A DNA stretch of 64,000 nt. Origin: Pedobacter sp. PACM 27299 (GTDB lineage Bacteria; Bacteroidota; Bacteroidia; Sphingobacteriales; Sphingobacteriaceae). The notes beneath the pieces were generated by a model. It was not told where the DNA came from. It saw only the letters and a program-made list of their open reading frames with translations, and made no database searches. The stretch spans positions 4,526,001 through 4,590,000 of the forward strand of contig NZ_CP012996.1 in the NCBI RefSeq assembly GCF_001412655.1, in the 5' to 3' direction. Below, piece after piece: positions 42,640-51,073 of this stretch (position 1 is the stretch's first letter; the number at the start of each line of letters is the position of its first letter). Both the position numbers and the translations under genes were made by a program.

Positions 42640-43608
42640 ATGTATACTCCTTCCCAATTACAAGAAATTATAGAAAATGCTATTTATAAGATCGAATACC
42701 CAGCACATCCTGCAAAACTTTATGAGCCGATCCGATATATCATGAGCCTTGGTGGCAAAAGAATCAGACCAGCCTTAGTTTTAATGGCTGCTGATTTATT
42801 TGACACCGACATTGAGCAGGCGATCCCTGCTGCATTGGCCATCGAGACCTTTCATAATTTCACTTTAATTCATGACGATATTATGGACAATGCGCCATTG
42901 CGCAGAGGTCAGCAAAGTGTTCATGAAAAATGGGGGGTTAACAATGCCATACTTAGCGGCGATGTCATGATGGTAGAGTCCAACAAACACCTCTCTATGT
43001 TAGCTGGCAATGTGCTTAAAGACGCATTAGACACCTTTAACGCCACCGCCCAAGGTGTCTGTGAGGGTCAGCAGCTGGATATGGAGTTTGAAGAGCGTGA
43101 CGTAGTGGGTATTGCAGAATACATCAATATGATTCGTTTAAAAACAGCGGTCTTATTAGGCGGGGCAATGAAACTTGGTGCTCAGGTTGCAGGTGCAAGC
43201 CCAGAAGATGCTGCACAGCTTTACGAGTTTGGAGAAAATATCGGAATTGCCTTCCAGTTACAGGATGATATTCTAGATGTTTATGGTGATCCGGAAAAAT
43301 TTGGAAAACAGGTTGGCGGCGACATTATTGCCAATAAAAAGACCATGCTCCTGTTGAAACTAAAAGAACTGGCGGAGCCTGCGGATCTACTGGAAATGGA
43401 ACAGCAAAGCAGCAACACTGATTTCGATGATAAAATTGCCAACATGACCATTTTATACAATAAGTATGACATCAGAGGTCTGGCCAGCCTGGAAATGAGA
43501 AACTACTCCGACAAAGCCTTCCAGGCTCTGAGCGCATTAGCGGTCCCTGAGGAACGAAAAAAAGAATTGATACTACTTTCTAATCAACTGATGAATAGAG
43601 AGCACTAA
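42640..43608 (+). CDS. Polyprenyl diphosphate synthase (322 aa)
   Basis: A trans-isoprenyl chain-extending enzyme, probably for the menaquinone side chain or a similar polyprenyl tail. The first Asp-rich motif is LIHDDIMDNAPLRRG near residue 85 and the second is QLQDDILDVYGDP near 205. GGKRIRPALVLM near 35 is the diphosphate-binding region. Small residues before the first motif would allow long products, but chain length cannot be read with confidence. It is 40 bases downstream of rnr and may share its transcript. Confidence 0.92.
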   Translation: MYTPSQLQEIIENAIYKIEYPAHPAKLYEPIRYIMSLGGKRIRPALVLMAADLFDTDIEQAIPAALAIETFHNFTLIHDDIMDNAPLRRGQQSVHEKWGVNNAILSGDVMMVESNKHLSMLAGNVLKDALDTFNATAQGVCEGQQLDMEFEERDVVGIAEYINMIRLKTAVLLGGAMKLGAQVAGASPEDAAQLYEFGENIGIAFQLQDDILDVYGDPEKFGKQVGGDIIANKKTMLLLKLKELAEPADLLEMEQQSSNTDFDDKIANMTILYNKYDIRGLASLEMRNYSDKAFQALSALAVPEERKKELILLSNQLMNREH

Positions 43609-43658
43609 GACGCTTAAAATCAACACAAAGACAAAATAGGCAGCTATAAGGAGAACCA

Positions 43659-44621
43659 TTAATCTTCTAATAGCTGCTTTACTTTTTCTGCAGTCAATGG
43701 TTTGACAAAAAAATCCTTAACACACATAAAGGATTTAGCCCTCAACCTCTCTCTGGGGTCTATGGAAGAAGAGACAATAATGACATCTACAAAGATCTGA
43801 TGTTCTTCCATCATCTGTAGAAATTTCCATCCATCAATTTCGGGCATGTGCAGATCCAGCAGGATCAGATCGGGATTGTTCTCTTTAATGTATCCCAAAG
43901 CGATTTGAGGATCATTGAACAAGGCTATTTTTTTTTCATGATATTGTTTCCGAATCAGCATCTGATGCAGTCTATTGGTGATCACATCATCATCTACGAG
44001 CACAATATGGTTGGTATCGGTCTTTTCCGTAAGTTCTGCAAAGAGGTCTTCATCCTCTTGTTTATGCATCATAGAGTTGAGCATCTTAATGATCCCATCC
44101 AATTTTACGGCCTGCAGGTTAATGTCATTCAGCAACTGATTGATTTTAGCCATTTCAAAGCTCTCTAGCTGCTGGTAATTGGTTAATGTAGAAAGGCTCA
44201 GAATATTGGTGATGGGCGCCCTCAATTCATGCGAGGTCAGATGAGAATACTCTCCCAGCATTTTCAGAGAGCCGGACCGATCATTATCATTGACCAGTGT
44301 ACACAATACCTGGTCTGCAGCCCCTGCTTTAAACAAAGGGGTAAAAATAATCTGAAGAAACAGATCATTGATATTCTCAATTCCAAATCGCTGTACAATG
44401 CTGAAACTTTGTCCGCCGAAACACCTGATCAGCAAACTTTGAAAATTCTTTCTGTATTTCTGTGTAATGATTTCCACAGCTGAGTCCCCAATTGAGGGAG
44501 ATTTTAGCAGAAAGCCATCCAGGTAGTCCTGTGCTTCCATTTTAAAAGACACCAGCTGGTATTTTTTATCTATGGTAAAAAAAGAGCAGTCTGCAGCTTC
44601 GCAAATCCTTCTAATTGGCAT
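43659..44621 (-). CDS. HisKA-receiver signalling protein lacking a kinase ATPase domain (320 aa)
   Basis: Residues 1-115 look like a PAS-type sensor segment (CSFFTIDKKYQLVSFKMEAQDYL). Residues about 125-185 form a histidine-kinase dimerisation region with an intact H box, YSHLTSHELRAPITNIL. Instead of the expected HATPase domain, a receiver domain follows directly (residues 197-320: HIVLVDDDVITNRLHQ, phospho-acceptor in DLILLDLHMPEIDGW, Lys in FVKPL). The reading frame is continuous across the junction, so this is not an obvious frameshift. It cannot autophosphorylate; it may accept phosphate from another kinase or bind one as a heterodimer. Confidence 0.8.
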   Translation of the reverse strand: MPIRRICEAADCSFFTIDKKYQLVSFKMEAQDYLDGFLLKSPSIGDSAVEIITQKYRKNFQSLLIRCFGGQSFSIVQRFGIENINDLFLQIIFTPLFKAGAADQVLCTLVNDNDRSGSLKMLGEYSHLTSHELRAPITNILSLSTLTNYQQLESFEMAKINQLLNDINLQAVKLDGIIKMLNSMMHKQEDEDLFAELTEKTDTNHIVLVDDDVITNRLHQMLIRKQYHEKKIALFNDPQIALGYIKENNPDLILLDLHMPEIDGWKFLQMMEEHQIFVDVIIVSSSIDPRERLRAKSFMCVKDFFVKPLTAEKVKQLLED

Positions 44622-44829
44622 ATTTTAAGTCTTTTAACGCACTTAATGAGTATAAACAGCCTATAAATACTTTCCTCCTGGTTTTCATTTATTAGCCTTA
44701 GCATTAATACAATTGAATTCTGTTTTGGATAAACTGGTACCTAAACAGATTATGGAGTCATAATTGCCTTATTTATCAAACAATTAACTCATTTGTAATC
44801 AACGCAAATCAACGAAATATATATTAGTT

Positions 44830-45183
44830 ATGCAAGAAATTCTATCAAAGAAGGATATTGGGGACAGGATTAAAGACTTGAGGGCTATAAATGGTCATTC
44901 CCAGTCGTTAATTGCGGAGGTTCTTAATTTATCAAGAAGTAATTATTCTCAAATAGAACTTGGAAATCAGTACCCCACCTTTCATACGCTTCATAAACTG
45001 GCCAGGTATTATGGCAAAACCTACCATTGGCTGATTCATGGTGAAGAGGAGGAGCATTCAGCAGCGGGCTGTGAGACTGCAAACCAGATTATTCAGGAAC
45101 TGGAGCAGACCTTAAAGCAATTCAGCAGTGCAGTAGATAAGCTAGCAAAGGAATTGGATCTACTGAAAGAGAAAGTCCACTAA
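44830..45183 (+). CDS. XRE-family transcriptional regulator (117 aa)
   Basis: Residues 10-68 are a Cro/C1-type helix-turn-helix: IGDRIKDLRAINGHSQSLIAEVLNLSRSNYSQIELG. The rest is a helical, coiled-coil-like tail (IIQELEQTLKQFSSAVDKLAKELDLLKEKV), probably for dimerisation. It is divergent from the HisKA-receiver gene with a 208-base gap between them. Its target is unknown and no phage genes are near. Confidence 0.88.
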   Translation: MQEILSKKDIGDRIKDLRAINGHSQSLIAEVLNLSRSNYSQIELGNQYPTFHTLHKLARYYGKTYHWLIHGEEEEHSAAGCETANQIIQELEQTLKQFSSAVDKLAKELDLLKEKVH

Positions 45184-45201
45184 AATAATAATTAAGCAAA
45201 C

Positions 45202-45238
45202 AAAAAAGGGCCATTACATTACGTAATGGCCCTTTTTA
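45202..45238. terminator. Strong bidirectional terminator between the XRE gene and rpmA
   Basis: AAAAAAGGGCCATTAC pairs with GTAATGGCCCTTTTT around a 5-base loop, with A/T runs on both sides. It lies 13 bases beyond the restored rpmA stop at 45251, which supports that stop as the real end of rpmA. Confidence 0.9.
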
Positions 45239-45250
45239 AATATTGTTCTA

Positions 45251-45633
45251 CTATTCTGCTTTTGCAGCAGCTTTCTTAGCAGGTGCTTTTTTAGCTGGAG
45301 CAGCTTCTTCCGTTGCAGGAGCGGCTACTTTTTCAGCTTTAGCAACTGGTGCTACTACTTCTTCTTCAGTAATTACTACTGGAAAAGGCAAGATAGAAAC
45401 ATAAGATTTGTTGTCTTGTTTCTTTTGAAGATTACAGTACCATCAACTAAAGCGAATAAAGTATGGTCTTTACCAATACCTACTCCTTTATCAGGATGGT
45501 GTTTTGTACCGCGTTGGCGTACGATGATGTTTCCAGAGATTGCTACCTGTCCACCAAAGATTTTGATACCAAGGCGTTTACTATGCGATTCACGTCCGTT
45601 TCTCGAACTACCGGCTCCTTTTTTGTGTGCCAT
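45251..45633 (-). CDS. rpmA: 50S ribosomal protein L27, one-base frameshift in homopolymer
   Basis: [22 protein letters not shown] and [21 protein letters not shown] are classic L27. As read, the frame goes wrong after VDGTVIFK (Phe69) and stops at 45376 with the tail [15 protein letters not shown]. Other L27 proteins continue with KKxDNKSYVS. Adding one A to the four-A run (minus strand, 45426-45423) restores [16 protein letters not shown] and a 127-residue protein ending at 45251, with an Ala/Lys/Glu/Pro-rich tail ([15 protein letters not shown]). L27 is nearly essential, so a sequencing or assembly error is the likeliest cause. It follows rplU by 57 bases. Confidence 0.85.
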
Positions 45634-45690
45634 GATTTATATTTTATGAACTACCTGATGATCTGGTAACTCGTTTTGTTTAACAATTAA

Positions 45691-46002
45691 TTATAAACTG
45701 ATACCAGAGATCTGGATTTTAGTGAAGTACTGGCGGTGACCATTTTTCTTTTTGTAACCTTTTCTACGTTTCTTTTTGAAAACGATTACTTTATCACCTT
45801 TTAAATGAGACACGATCTTAGCTGAAACCGAAGCGCCTTTCAAAGTAGGAGCACCTACAAGAATTTTACCATCTTCTTCAACCAACAATACATTGTCAAA
45901 TTCAATACTAGCGCCTTCATCTCCTTGCAAACGGTGTACAAAAAGGTGCTGGTCTTTTGCAACTTTGAATTGCTGTCCTGCTATATTTACTATTGCGTAC
46001 AT
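45691..46002 (-). CDS. rplU: 50S ribosomal protein L21 (103 aa)
   Basis: [23 protein letters not shown] and [28 protein letters not shown] are the standard N- and C-terminal parts of L21. It precedes rpmA in the usual L21-L27 operon. A TATATTTG -7 box lies about 48 bases upstream on the same strand. Confidence 0.97.
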   Translation of the reverse strand: MYAIVNIAGQQFKVAKDQHLFVHRLQGDEGASIEFDNVLLVEEDGKILVGAPTLKGASVSAKIVSHLKGDKVIVFKKKRRKGYKKKNGHRQYFTKIQISGISL

Positions 46003-46049
46003 TGTTAAATAATTATTATTTTAAACTGTTTATTTTTTTTATCGAGGTG

Positions 46050-46057
46050 CAAATATA
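46050..46057 (-). promoter_or_regulatory. Putative -7 box of the rplU-rpmA operon
   Basis: The minus strand reads TATATTTG, an exact TAnnTTTG match, leaving a leader of about 40 bases before the rplU ATG. The -33 element is not obvious. Confidence 0.45.
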
Positions 46058-46086
46058 GAATTAATTATTTTAAATCCATAACAGAT

Positions 46087-46599
46087 TTACTTTTTCTTTC
46101 CATACCTTTCTTCTGCGTCATTGATACTCTGTGACACAAGGGTTTTCATTTGCTCTGCCAGCCCTTTTAATTTAGGGATTTCATTGTAATCCGTCAGGTA
46201 AATTACCTTTTTGGATTTTTTCTTGTAATTGAATGTGATCTCATAACGCAATGCTTTATTAGAATCCAGATTGGTCCCCTGGTTGGCAATTACGTCAGGG
46301 AAGTTCCAAAAACCAATCTCCGCAGCTTTGCTGTGTAAATACAGCATGTCATTGTGACGAAGCTTTACATTTGTTTTGATGACTGAGTCTCTCCCATCCA
46401 CATACTGATAATCCCCTGTTTCGGAATTATAAGTGTTCTCCAGATTATTACCTACGCCCCATTTGTATTCAATAGATTTGAATTCTGTAGATTTAAAGGG
46501 CGCATTACGAAACATTGGCGTGTAATAGATGACACAATAGGCCAGAAAAGGGACGACAATGGTGAATAATAGGAAGATTTTCTTCGCGTTTGTACTCAT
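46087..46599 (-). CDS. Membrane-anchored protein of unknown function (170 aa)
   Basis: One N-terminal hydrophobic span (residues 8-27) anchors an otherwise soluble, probably periplasmic domain. Notable segments are EYKWGVGNNLENTYNSETGDYQY, VKLRHNDMLYLHSKAAEIGFWNFPD and ALRYEITFNYKKKSKKVIYLTDYNEIPKLKGL. It has no recognisable catalytic motif. It lies 33 bases downstream of the symporter gene on the same strand and may be co-transcribed. Confidence 0.7.
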   Translation of the reverse strand: MSTNAKKIFLLFTIVVPFLAYCVIYYTPMFRNAPFKSTEFKSIEYKWGVGNNLENTYNSETGDYQYVDGRDSVIKTNVKLRHNDMLYLHSKAAEIGFWNFPDVIANQGTNLDSNKALRYEITFNYKKKSKKVIYLTDYNEIPKLKGLAEQMKTLVSQSINDAEERYGKKK

Positions 46600-46632
46600 G
46601 TTATGTATTGTAATTATTGGTGTGTTTATAAA

Positions 46633-48018
46633 TTAGTCGAGGGGCTCAGTGAGCTCACCTTCCCATTTGCTGACCACCGCTGTTGCGATGCTATTTCCAA
46701 CAACATTAGTTGCAGATCTACCCATATCCAATAATGGATCTATACCGATCAGCAAGGCCAGTCCAGCTTCCGGAATATTAAAGGTGGCAATTGTTCCTGC
46801 AATCACGACTAAAGATGCTCTAGGCACGCCTGCAATTCCTTTACTGGTTAGCATTAGGATCAATAACATCGTAATCTGCTGTTCAAAAGACAAATGAATG
46901 CCATAAGACTGCGCAATAAATAAGGAAGCAAAGGTCATGTACAGCATGGATCCATCGAGGTTAAAGGAGTAACCCAACGGCAATACAAAACTCACAATTT
47001 TATCTTTACAGCCAAAACGCTCTAGCTGAAGCATGGTTTTAGGATAAGCGGCCTCACTGCTTGCGGTACTAAAAGCAAGCAATACCGGTTCTTTCATTCT
47101 GTTCATCAGGTTAAACACCCGACCTTTAAGAATAGTCCAGCCGATCATAATCAAGACCATCCACAGCAACAACATACTGCCATAGAATTCTCCGATAAAT
47201 ATAGCATAGGTAGACAATACGCTTAAACCTTGCTTGGCCACAATCGCAGCCATGGCACCAAATACAGCGAAAGGAGCAAAGTTCATCACATATCCGGTTA
47301 CTTTAAGGATCACGTGTGCAACTGCATCAAAGAATTTAATGATGATCTGACCTTTTTCTCCTATTGCAGCTGTTGCGACGCCAAAGAATAGCGAGAACAC
47401 AACAATTTGCAGGATTTCATTGGTTGCCATTGCCTCTGTCATACTTTTAGGGACAATGTGCGAGATGAAATCTTTCATGGAAAGTGCTACTTTATGAATT
47501 CCAGTATCCGCATTTGCAGGAGGTAAAGGTAAATTCATGGCTAATCCTGGCTCAAAAATATTAACCATGATCATTCCGAGAATCAGCGACAATAATGACG
47601 CACTCATGAACCACAGCATGGTTTTTCCACCAATACGGCCTACCGCTTTAATATCACCCACTTTTGCTACACCAACCACCAGGGTAGAGAAAACAAGGGG
47701 GGCAACGATCATTTTGATCAGTCTCAAAAAGATATCACTTAATAAAGTCAGTGGCTCTAATGCCTTTTCTCTCAATTTTTCCGCTTCTGCTCTTGCTTTA
47801 GTAGCGACTACCTTTTGCGTTTTCAGTTCAGCATATTGCTGTACAGTCGTATCTTTAACGCTGAGCAATTTTACTTCAACATTTTTAAGCTGAGTTTCTG
47901 TTTTGGCAATGTTTTCATTGTAATCTTTAAATGAAGAGACATTTAAATAATATCCTAATCCAACACCTAATACCAAGGCCAGAAAAATGAAAAATGTTAA
48001 CTTATTATTTTTTGACAT
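46633..48018 (-). CDS. Dicarboxylate/amino acid:cation symporter, DAACS family (461 aa)
   Basis: A membrane carrier for glutamate/aspartate or C4-dicarboxylates driven by sodium or protons. Family motifs are LRLIKMIVAPLVFSTLVVGV, the re-entrant STASSEAAYPKTMLQLE and SFNLDGSMLYMTFASLFIAQ. An unusual feature is a roughly 60-residue charged, coiled-coil-like insert between the first and second membrane spans (about residues 32-90, TETQLKNVEVKLLSVKD...KARAEAEKLREKA). The substrate cannot be fixed from sequence. Confidence 0.92.
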   Translation of the reverse strand: MSKNNKLTFFIFLALVLGVGLGYYLNVSSFKDYNENIAKTETQLKNVEVKLLSVKDTTVQQYAELKTQKVVATKARAEAEKLREKALEPLTLLSDIFLRLIKMIVAPLVFSTLVVGVAKVGDIKAVGRIGGKTMLWFMSASLLSLILGMIMVNIFEPGLAMNLPLPPANADTGIHKVALSMKDFISHIVPKSMTEAMATNEILQIVVFSLFFGVATAAIGEKGQIIIKFFDAVAHVILKVTGYVMNFAPFAVFGAMAAIVAKQGLSVLSTYAIFIGEFYGSMLLLWMVLIMIGWTILKGRVFNLMNRMKEPVLLAFSTASSEAAYPKTMLQLERFGCKDKIVSFVLPLGYSFNLDGSMLYMTFASLFIAQSYGIHLSFEQQITMLLILMLTSKGIAGVPRASLVVIAGTIATFNIPEAGLALLIGIDPLLDMGRSATNVVGNSIATAVVSKWEGELTEPLD

Positions 48019-48165
48019 ACTAACTTTTAAAGTATTTATACAGTTTGTAAAACTACAACAATTACTTTATTCTCTAAATATTATTACCAAAGCAACTAAC
48101 TTTATACATTCAACTTGTAACAAAAAGCTATATTTTTATCTAACCAAATAATAAAAAGACGCATA

Positions 48166-48663
48166 TTGAAAGAGAAAGACCTGTTATTTAAGCAAATCTT
48201 CGACACCAATTCCAAGAAAATATTCCATCTTTGTTACGGTTATACTGGCGATCAAGACGCTGCAAATGACCTGCTTCAGGAGACTTTTCTTAAGGTTTGG
48301 CAGAACCTGGACAAGTTCCGGAATAAGTCGCTGATCTCCACCTGGATTTATAGAATTGCAGTAAACACTTGCCTTACCTATTTAAGGTCAGAAAAGCGTC
48401 AGGCAAAAGATGAACTCACAGAAAACATCATTGAAACCCGTCCGGAAGAGCTCTCTGAAAAGAACGAGCAGGTCGCATTACTTTATAAATCGATCTCTCA
48501 ACTGGAAGAAAACGACCGTTTAATCATTACTATGGTATTGGATGAATTGCCATATCATGAGATTGCGGACATCTCAGGAATCAGCGAGGGGAACCTGAGG
48601 GTAAAAATCCATCGCATAAAATTAAAACTTACAGAATTATACAATCAGCATGCAAGAATTTGA
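48166..48663 (+). CDS. ECF-type RNA polymerase sigma factor (165 aa)
   Basis: Sigma region 2 is at residues 8-75 (FHLCYGYTGDQDAANDLLQETFLKVWQNLDKF, then ISTWIYRIAVNTCL) and region 4 at 105-160 (LEENDRLIITMVLDELPYHEIADISGISEGNLRVKIHRIK). There is no ATG; the start is TTG at 48166. The gene overlaps the next by 14 bases, the arrangement usual for a sigma factor and its membrane partner. Confidence 0.92.
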   Translation: MKEKDLLFKQIFDTNSKKIFHLCYGYTGDQDAANDLLQETFLKVWQNLDKFRNKSLISTWIYRIAVNTCLTYLRSEKRQAKDELTENIIETRPEELSEKNEQVALLYKSISQLEENDRLIITMVLDELPYHEIADISGISEGNLRVKIHRIKLKLTELYNQHARI

Positions 48664-49249
48664 TCAGATACAATCGCTTTGGCAATCCCATACTGTAGCA
48701 GTTAAACTATCTTCAGATGAGATGCTGGCACAGGCAAAAAAGGAAGTAAATTCCATACGCAGACGGTCGATTTTAAACATCGCAGGTATGGGCATCTCTT
48801 TTCTTGCTGTGGCAAGTTTATGGGTATTCTTTGATTTTCAATCCTGGACTACCGATGCCGGAATTGCAGTAGTGCTTCTGGCAATTGCCGCCTCTATATT
48901 TATGTTATATAAAGGGCACTTATTAATTTCTAAAAATGATTTCACTACCCACCCGAATGAGTTTCTGAATCGATTGAAACAATATCAGCTTAGCAGATTC
49001 AGCCTCTACCATCAGATGTACTGGATTTACACTGCTGCGCTGAGTATCGGTTCGGCACTTTACCTCATTGAAATCGTGACTTATATGCCACTCTGGGCAC
49101 AGGTACTCATCGTTCTTTTCACTACGCTATGGATGGTATTTTGTTCCACACTCGTGAGAAAAGCAGTCATTAAAAAAGATAAAGAAAGAATTTCTTTATT
49201 AATTGAGAAGTTCGAACGTTTAGGAAGTCAGTTTCAGGAACAGCCTTAA
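48650..49249 (+). CDS. Membrane protein coupled to the ECF sigma factor, possible anti-sigma factor (199 aa)
   Basis: The first 40 residues are cytoplasmic and helical (FDQIQSLWQSHTVAVKLSSDEML), then two hydrophobic hairpins (residues about 44-90 and 125-170) give about four membrane spans, and the C-terminus is charged. The classical zinc-binding anti-sigma motif is absent. The 14-base overlap with the sigma gene suggests a regulatory partner; this is inference. A terminator follows. Confidence 0.7.
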   Translation: MQEFDQIQSLWQSHTVAVKLSSDEMLAQAKKEVNSIRRRSILNIAGMGISFLAVASLWVFFDFQSWTTDAGIAVVLLAIAASIFMLYKGHLLISKNDFTTHPNEFLNRLKQYQLSRFSLYHQMYWIYTAALSIGSALYLIEIVTYMPLWAQVLIVLFTTLWMVFCSTLVRKAVIKKDKERISLLIEKFERLGSQFQEQP

Positions 49250-49275
49250 CCGGCTTCAGTCTAACCAGGATCAGT

Positions 49276-49308
49276 AAAAAAGGAGCGATGCAAATGGCTC
49301 CTTTTTTT
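49276..49308 (+). terminator. Rho-independent terminator after the sigma operon
   Basis: AAAAAAGGAGC pairs with GCTCCTTTTTTT around a 10-base loop, 27 bases after the stop at 49249. Confidence 0.85.
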
Positions 49309-49314
49309 GTAATT

Positions 49315-49566
49315 TAGCTTAGCATAGCTTGTTTAATTTACATTAGCTTGAGCTGGGCTTGTGACTTTTCCTGACAGACCTTTAAGTATGCCTTAGCAGG
49401 GGGCTGGCAGGGCTTTGTAGGGCCTGCTCCCCTATCAAAGCTCAGCTAGCAACTTGTCACCCCTCTGCATGGACCGAGGAGTACCAGACGACATCCTCCA
49501 CTTCATCCCAGGAAAATTAAGACGCAAAAAAAAAGTCAGCTCCATTACGAAGTTGACTTTTCCTTT
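49315..49566. ncRNA. GC-rich structured intergenic element, candidate RNA or dispersed repeat
   Basis: This stretch of the 417-base gap is clearly richer in G and C than its flanks and carries nested complementarity. TAGCTTGAGCT (49344-49354) pairs with AGCTCAGCTA (49439-49448) with one bulge, enclosing a hairpin in which AGGGG (49398-49402) pairs with CCCCT (49429-49433) and GCAGG pairs with CCTGC. It ends in a terminator-like AAAAGTCA/TGACTTTT stem at 49531-49561. No gene-length frame exists on either strand. It could be a small RNA, or one copy of an intergenic repeat family. Orientation is unknown. Confidence 0.4.
49531..49566. terminator. Terminator-like hairpin at the end of the structured element
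   Basis: AAAAGTCA (49531-49538) pairs with TGACTTTT (49554-49561) with A and T runs outside. It may end the structured element on the plus strand or the 49667-50122 gene on the minus strand. Confidence 0.55.
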
Positions 49567-49666
49567 TATTAACTAACCCAAATTTAAATCATCCGAAATT
49601 ATATCTGGATTTCCTACTCCAAATATAGGTAGGAATCAAAATTCCTGATAAGCGAAAATCACCAAG

Positions 49667-50122
49667 TTAAATATTTTCGTTAAATCTATTCACTTGTGTA
49701 ATTTCCCAAAGGCCTTCATCTCCACGTTCAATGGTAATGAAATTGCGTTGTACAAACAGGGGAAATTTAAGGTCTACGCGTACTACAGTCAGCGTGTTAC
49801 TGCTGGATACAATTTCATAGTCCGATTCGCAGTTCAGATCTGTTTTACCTGTTTTTTTATAAAATGAAACCAATTGCTGCTTGGAGTGCTTTCCTATTTT
49901 TTTTCCCAGACAGACACACACTTTTGCATTATCGCTCAATACTAAATTAAGCAGTTTGGCATCCATGTGCGTGCTTGCATCAATGAATGCATTTACAACT
50001 GTAAGGGGTTTATTATTTACTGTTTTTTTGAGCAGTCGATCATCATTATTCAGCGGGCGACTGGAGCCGAATGTGCTACCGATACAAAGCATCAGAAAGC
50101 ACGTAAATAAAATCTTTTTCAT
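49667..50122 (-). CDS. Secreted SnoaL/NTF2-like protein (151 aa)
   Basis: A signal peptide (residues 1-19) precedes an NTF2-like alpha+beta domain: VVNAFIDASTHMDAKLLNLVLSDNAKVCV, then QQLVSFYKKTG and the C-terminal strands NFITIERGDEGLWEITQVNRF. Domains of this type often bind small ligands or are subunits with no catalysis. No partner gene is adjacent, so the function is unknown. Confidence 0.65.
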   Translation of the reverse strand: MKKILFTCFLMLCIGSTFGSSRPLNNDDRLLKKTVNNKPLTVVNAFIDASTHMDAKLLNLVLSDNAKVCVCLGKKIGKHSKQQLVSFYKKTGKTDLNCESDYEIVSSSNTLTVVRVDLKFPLFVQRNFITIERGDEGLWEITQVNRFNENI

Positions 50123-50205
50123 GAGCAGTTTTTTTATTAAAAATAACTCAACAATCTGACTATCAATATGCTAAAAACACTTTTCAATAGAAATCGCAAG
50201 AAAAA

Positions 50206-51063
50206 CTAGCGATATTGACCGGGAGTAATGTGGAAAGAATTTCTAAAAAGCCGAATGAAGGAACTCGGGCATTCAAAACCTACGATATCTACAATTTCAT
50301 TGACTGGATAGTTGGTATGTTTTAGAAAATATTTGGCCTGACGCAACCTGATGCTGGTCAGGAATTGATGCGGCGATTGATGATAGGCTTGTTTAAAAGT
50401 TCTCAGAAAATGGTTGACCGAAAGACAGGCAATCCTGGCAATCTCTTCTAAACAAATGTTTTTATTATAGTTACTGATGATATAATCTCTTGCGATACTC
50501 AGCCTTCTCAAAATTTCAGATTTGGTCGTATGGCTTAGAAATTTCAAAGAAGCTTCTCTGTTTACGACTTCTGCATTATAGAGGGCATAATAGTTAACCA
50601 GGCAATGTTCAAGATAAGTATTCAATAATAAATTATCCTTACTCCCTTGTTCGACCTGCTTTTTCAGGTTCAGGAGGTTAAATTTCATATCTCCCTGCAG
50701 TGGATAAATGGCTTCTACAAAAACAGGTGCGATTCGTTGGTTAGCCTCAGGCTCATCTAATAACAATTCATCCTTTACGGTTCTGGAATACTCAAAATCA
50801 ATCACAAAATCAGGATCGAAAAGTACAGACATGGAATCGACTTTCACCGAAGAATCAATTATTCTAGAGTAAGCAGTGTCCTGGTTCAAAAAGATAAAAT
50901 TTCCTGAGTAAAGATTCAATTCCCGATTGGCAATTGTATACGCTGCAGCCCCATTAAAGATCATCTGAATGGCATACTTCCCTTTTGTAAACGGAGAATT
51001 TGCCTCATAAGCAGATTCCATAATGACCTCATTCTTATCGACTAATGTTTTCTGAAACGTCAT
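50206..51063 (-). CDS. AraC-family transcriptional regulator (285 aa)
   Basis: The C-terminal 100 residues are a double helix-turn-helix AraC domain: NICLEEIARIACLSVNHFLRTFKQAYHQSPHQFL and VNEIVDIVGFECPSSFIRLFRNSFHITPGQYR. The N-terminal 170 residues have a cupin-like ligand-binding character (SGNFIFLNQDTAYSRIID). It follows the VOC gene by 10 bases in one operon, divergent from the sensor kinase. The ligand is unknown. Confidence 0.9.
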   Translation of the reverse strand: MTFQKTLVDKNEVIMESAYEANSPFTKGKYAIQMIFNGAAAYTIANRELNLYSGNFIFLNQDTAYSRIIDSSVKVDSMSVLFDPDFVIDFEYSRTVKDELLLDEPEANQRIAPVFVEAIYPLQGDMKFNLLNLKKQVEQGSKDNLLLNTYLEHCLVNYYALYNAEVVNREASLKFLSHTTKSEILRRLSIARDYIISNYNKNICLEEIARIACLSVNHFLRTFKQAYHQSPHQFLTSIRLRQAKYFLKHTNYPVNEIVDIVGFECPSSFIRLFRNSFHITPGQYR

Positions 51064-51073
51064 TTCCTTTTAT

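Noticed and set aside
44830..45183. Prophage repressor
   Set aside because: The XRE protein has no neighbouring integrase, excisionase or structural phage genes.
49315..49530. Short coding frames on the minus strand of the structured element
   Set aside because: Frames of about 20 codons are interrupted by stops; RNA folding or a repeat explains the region better.
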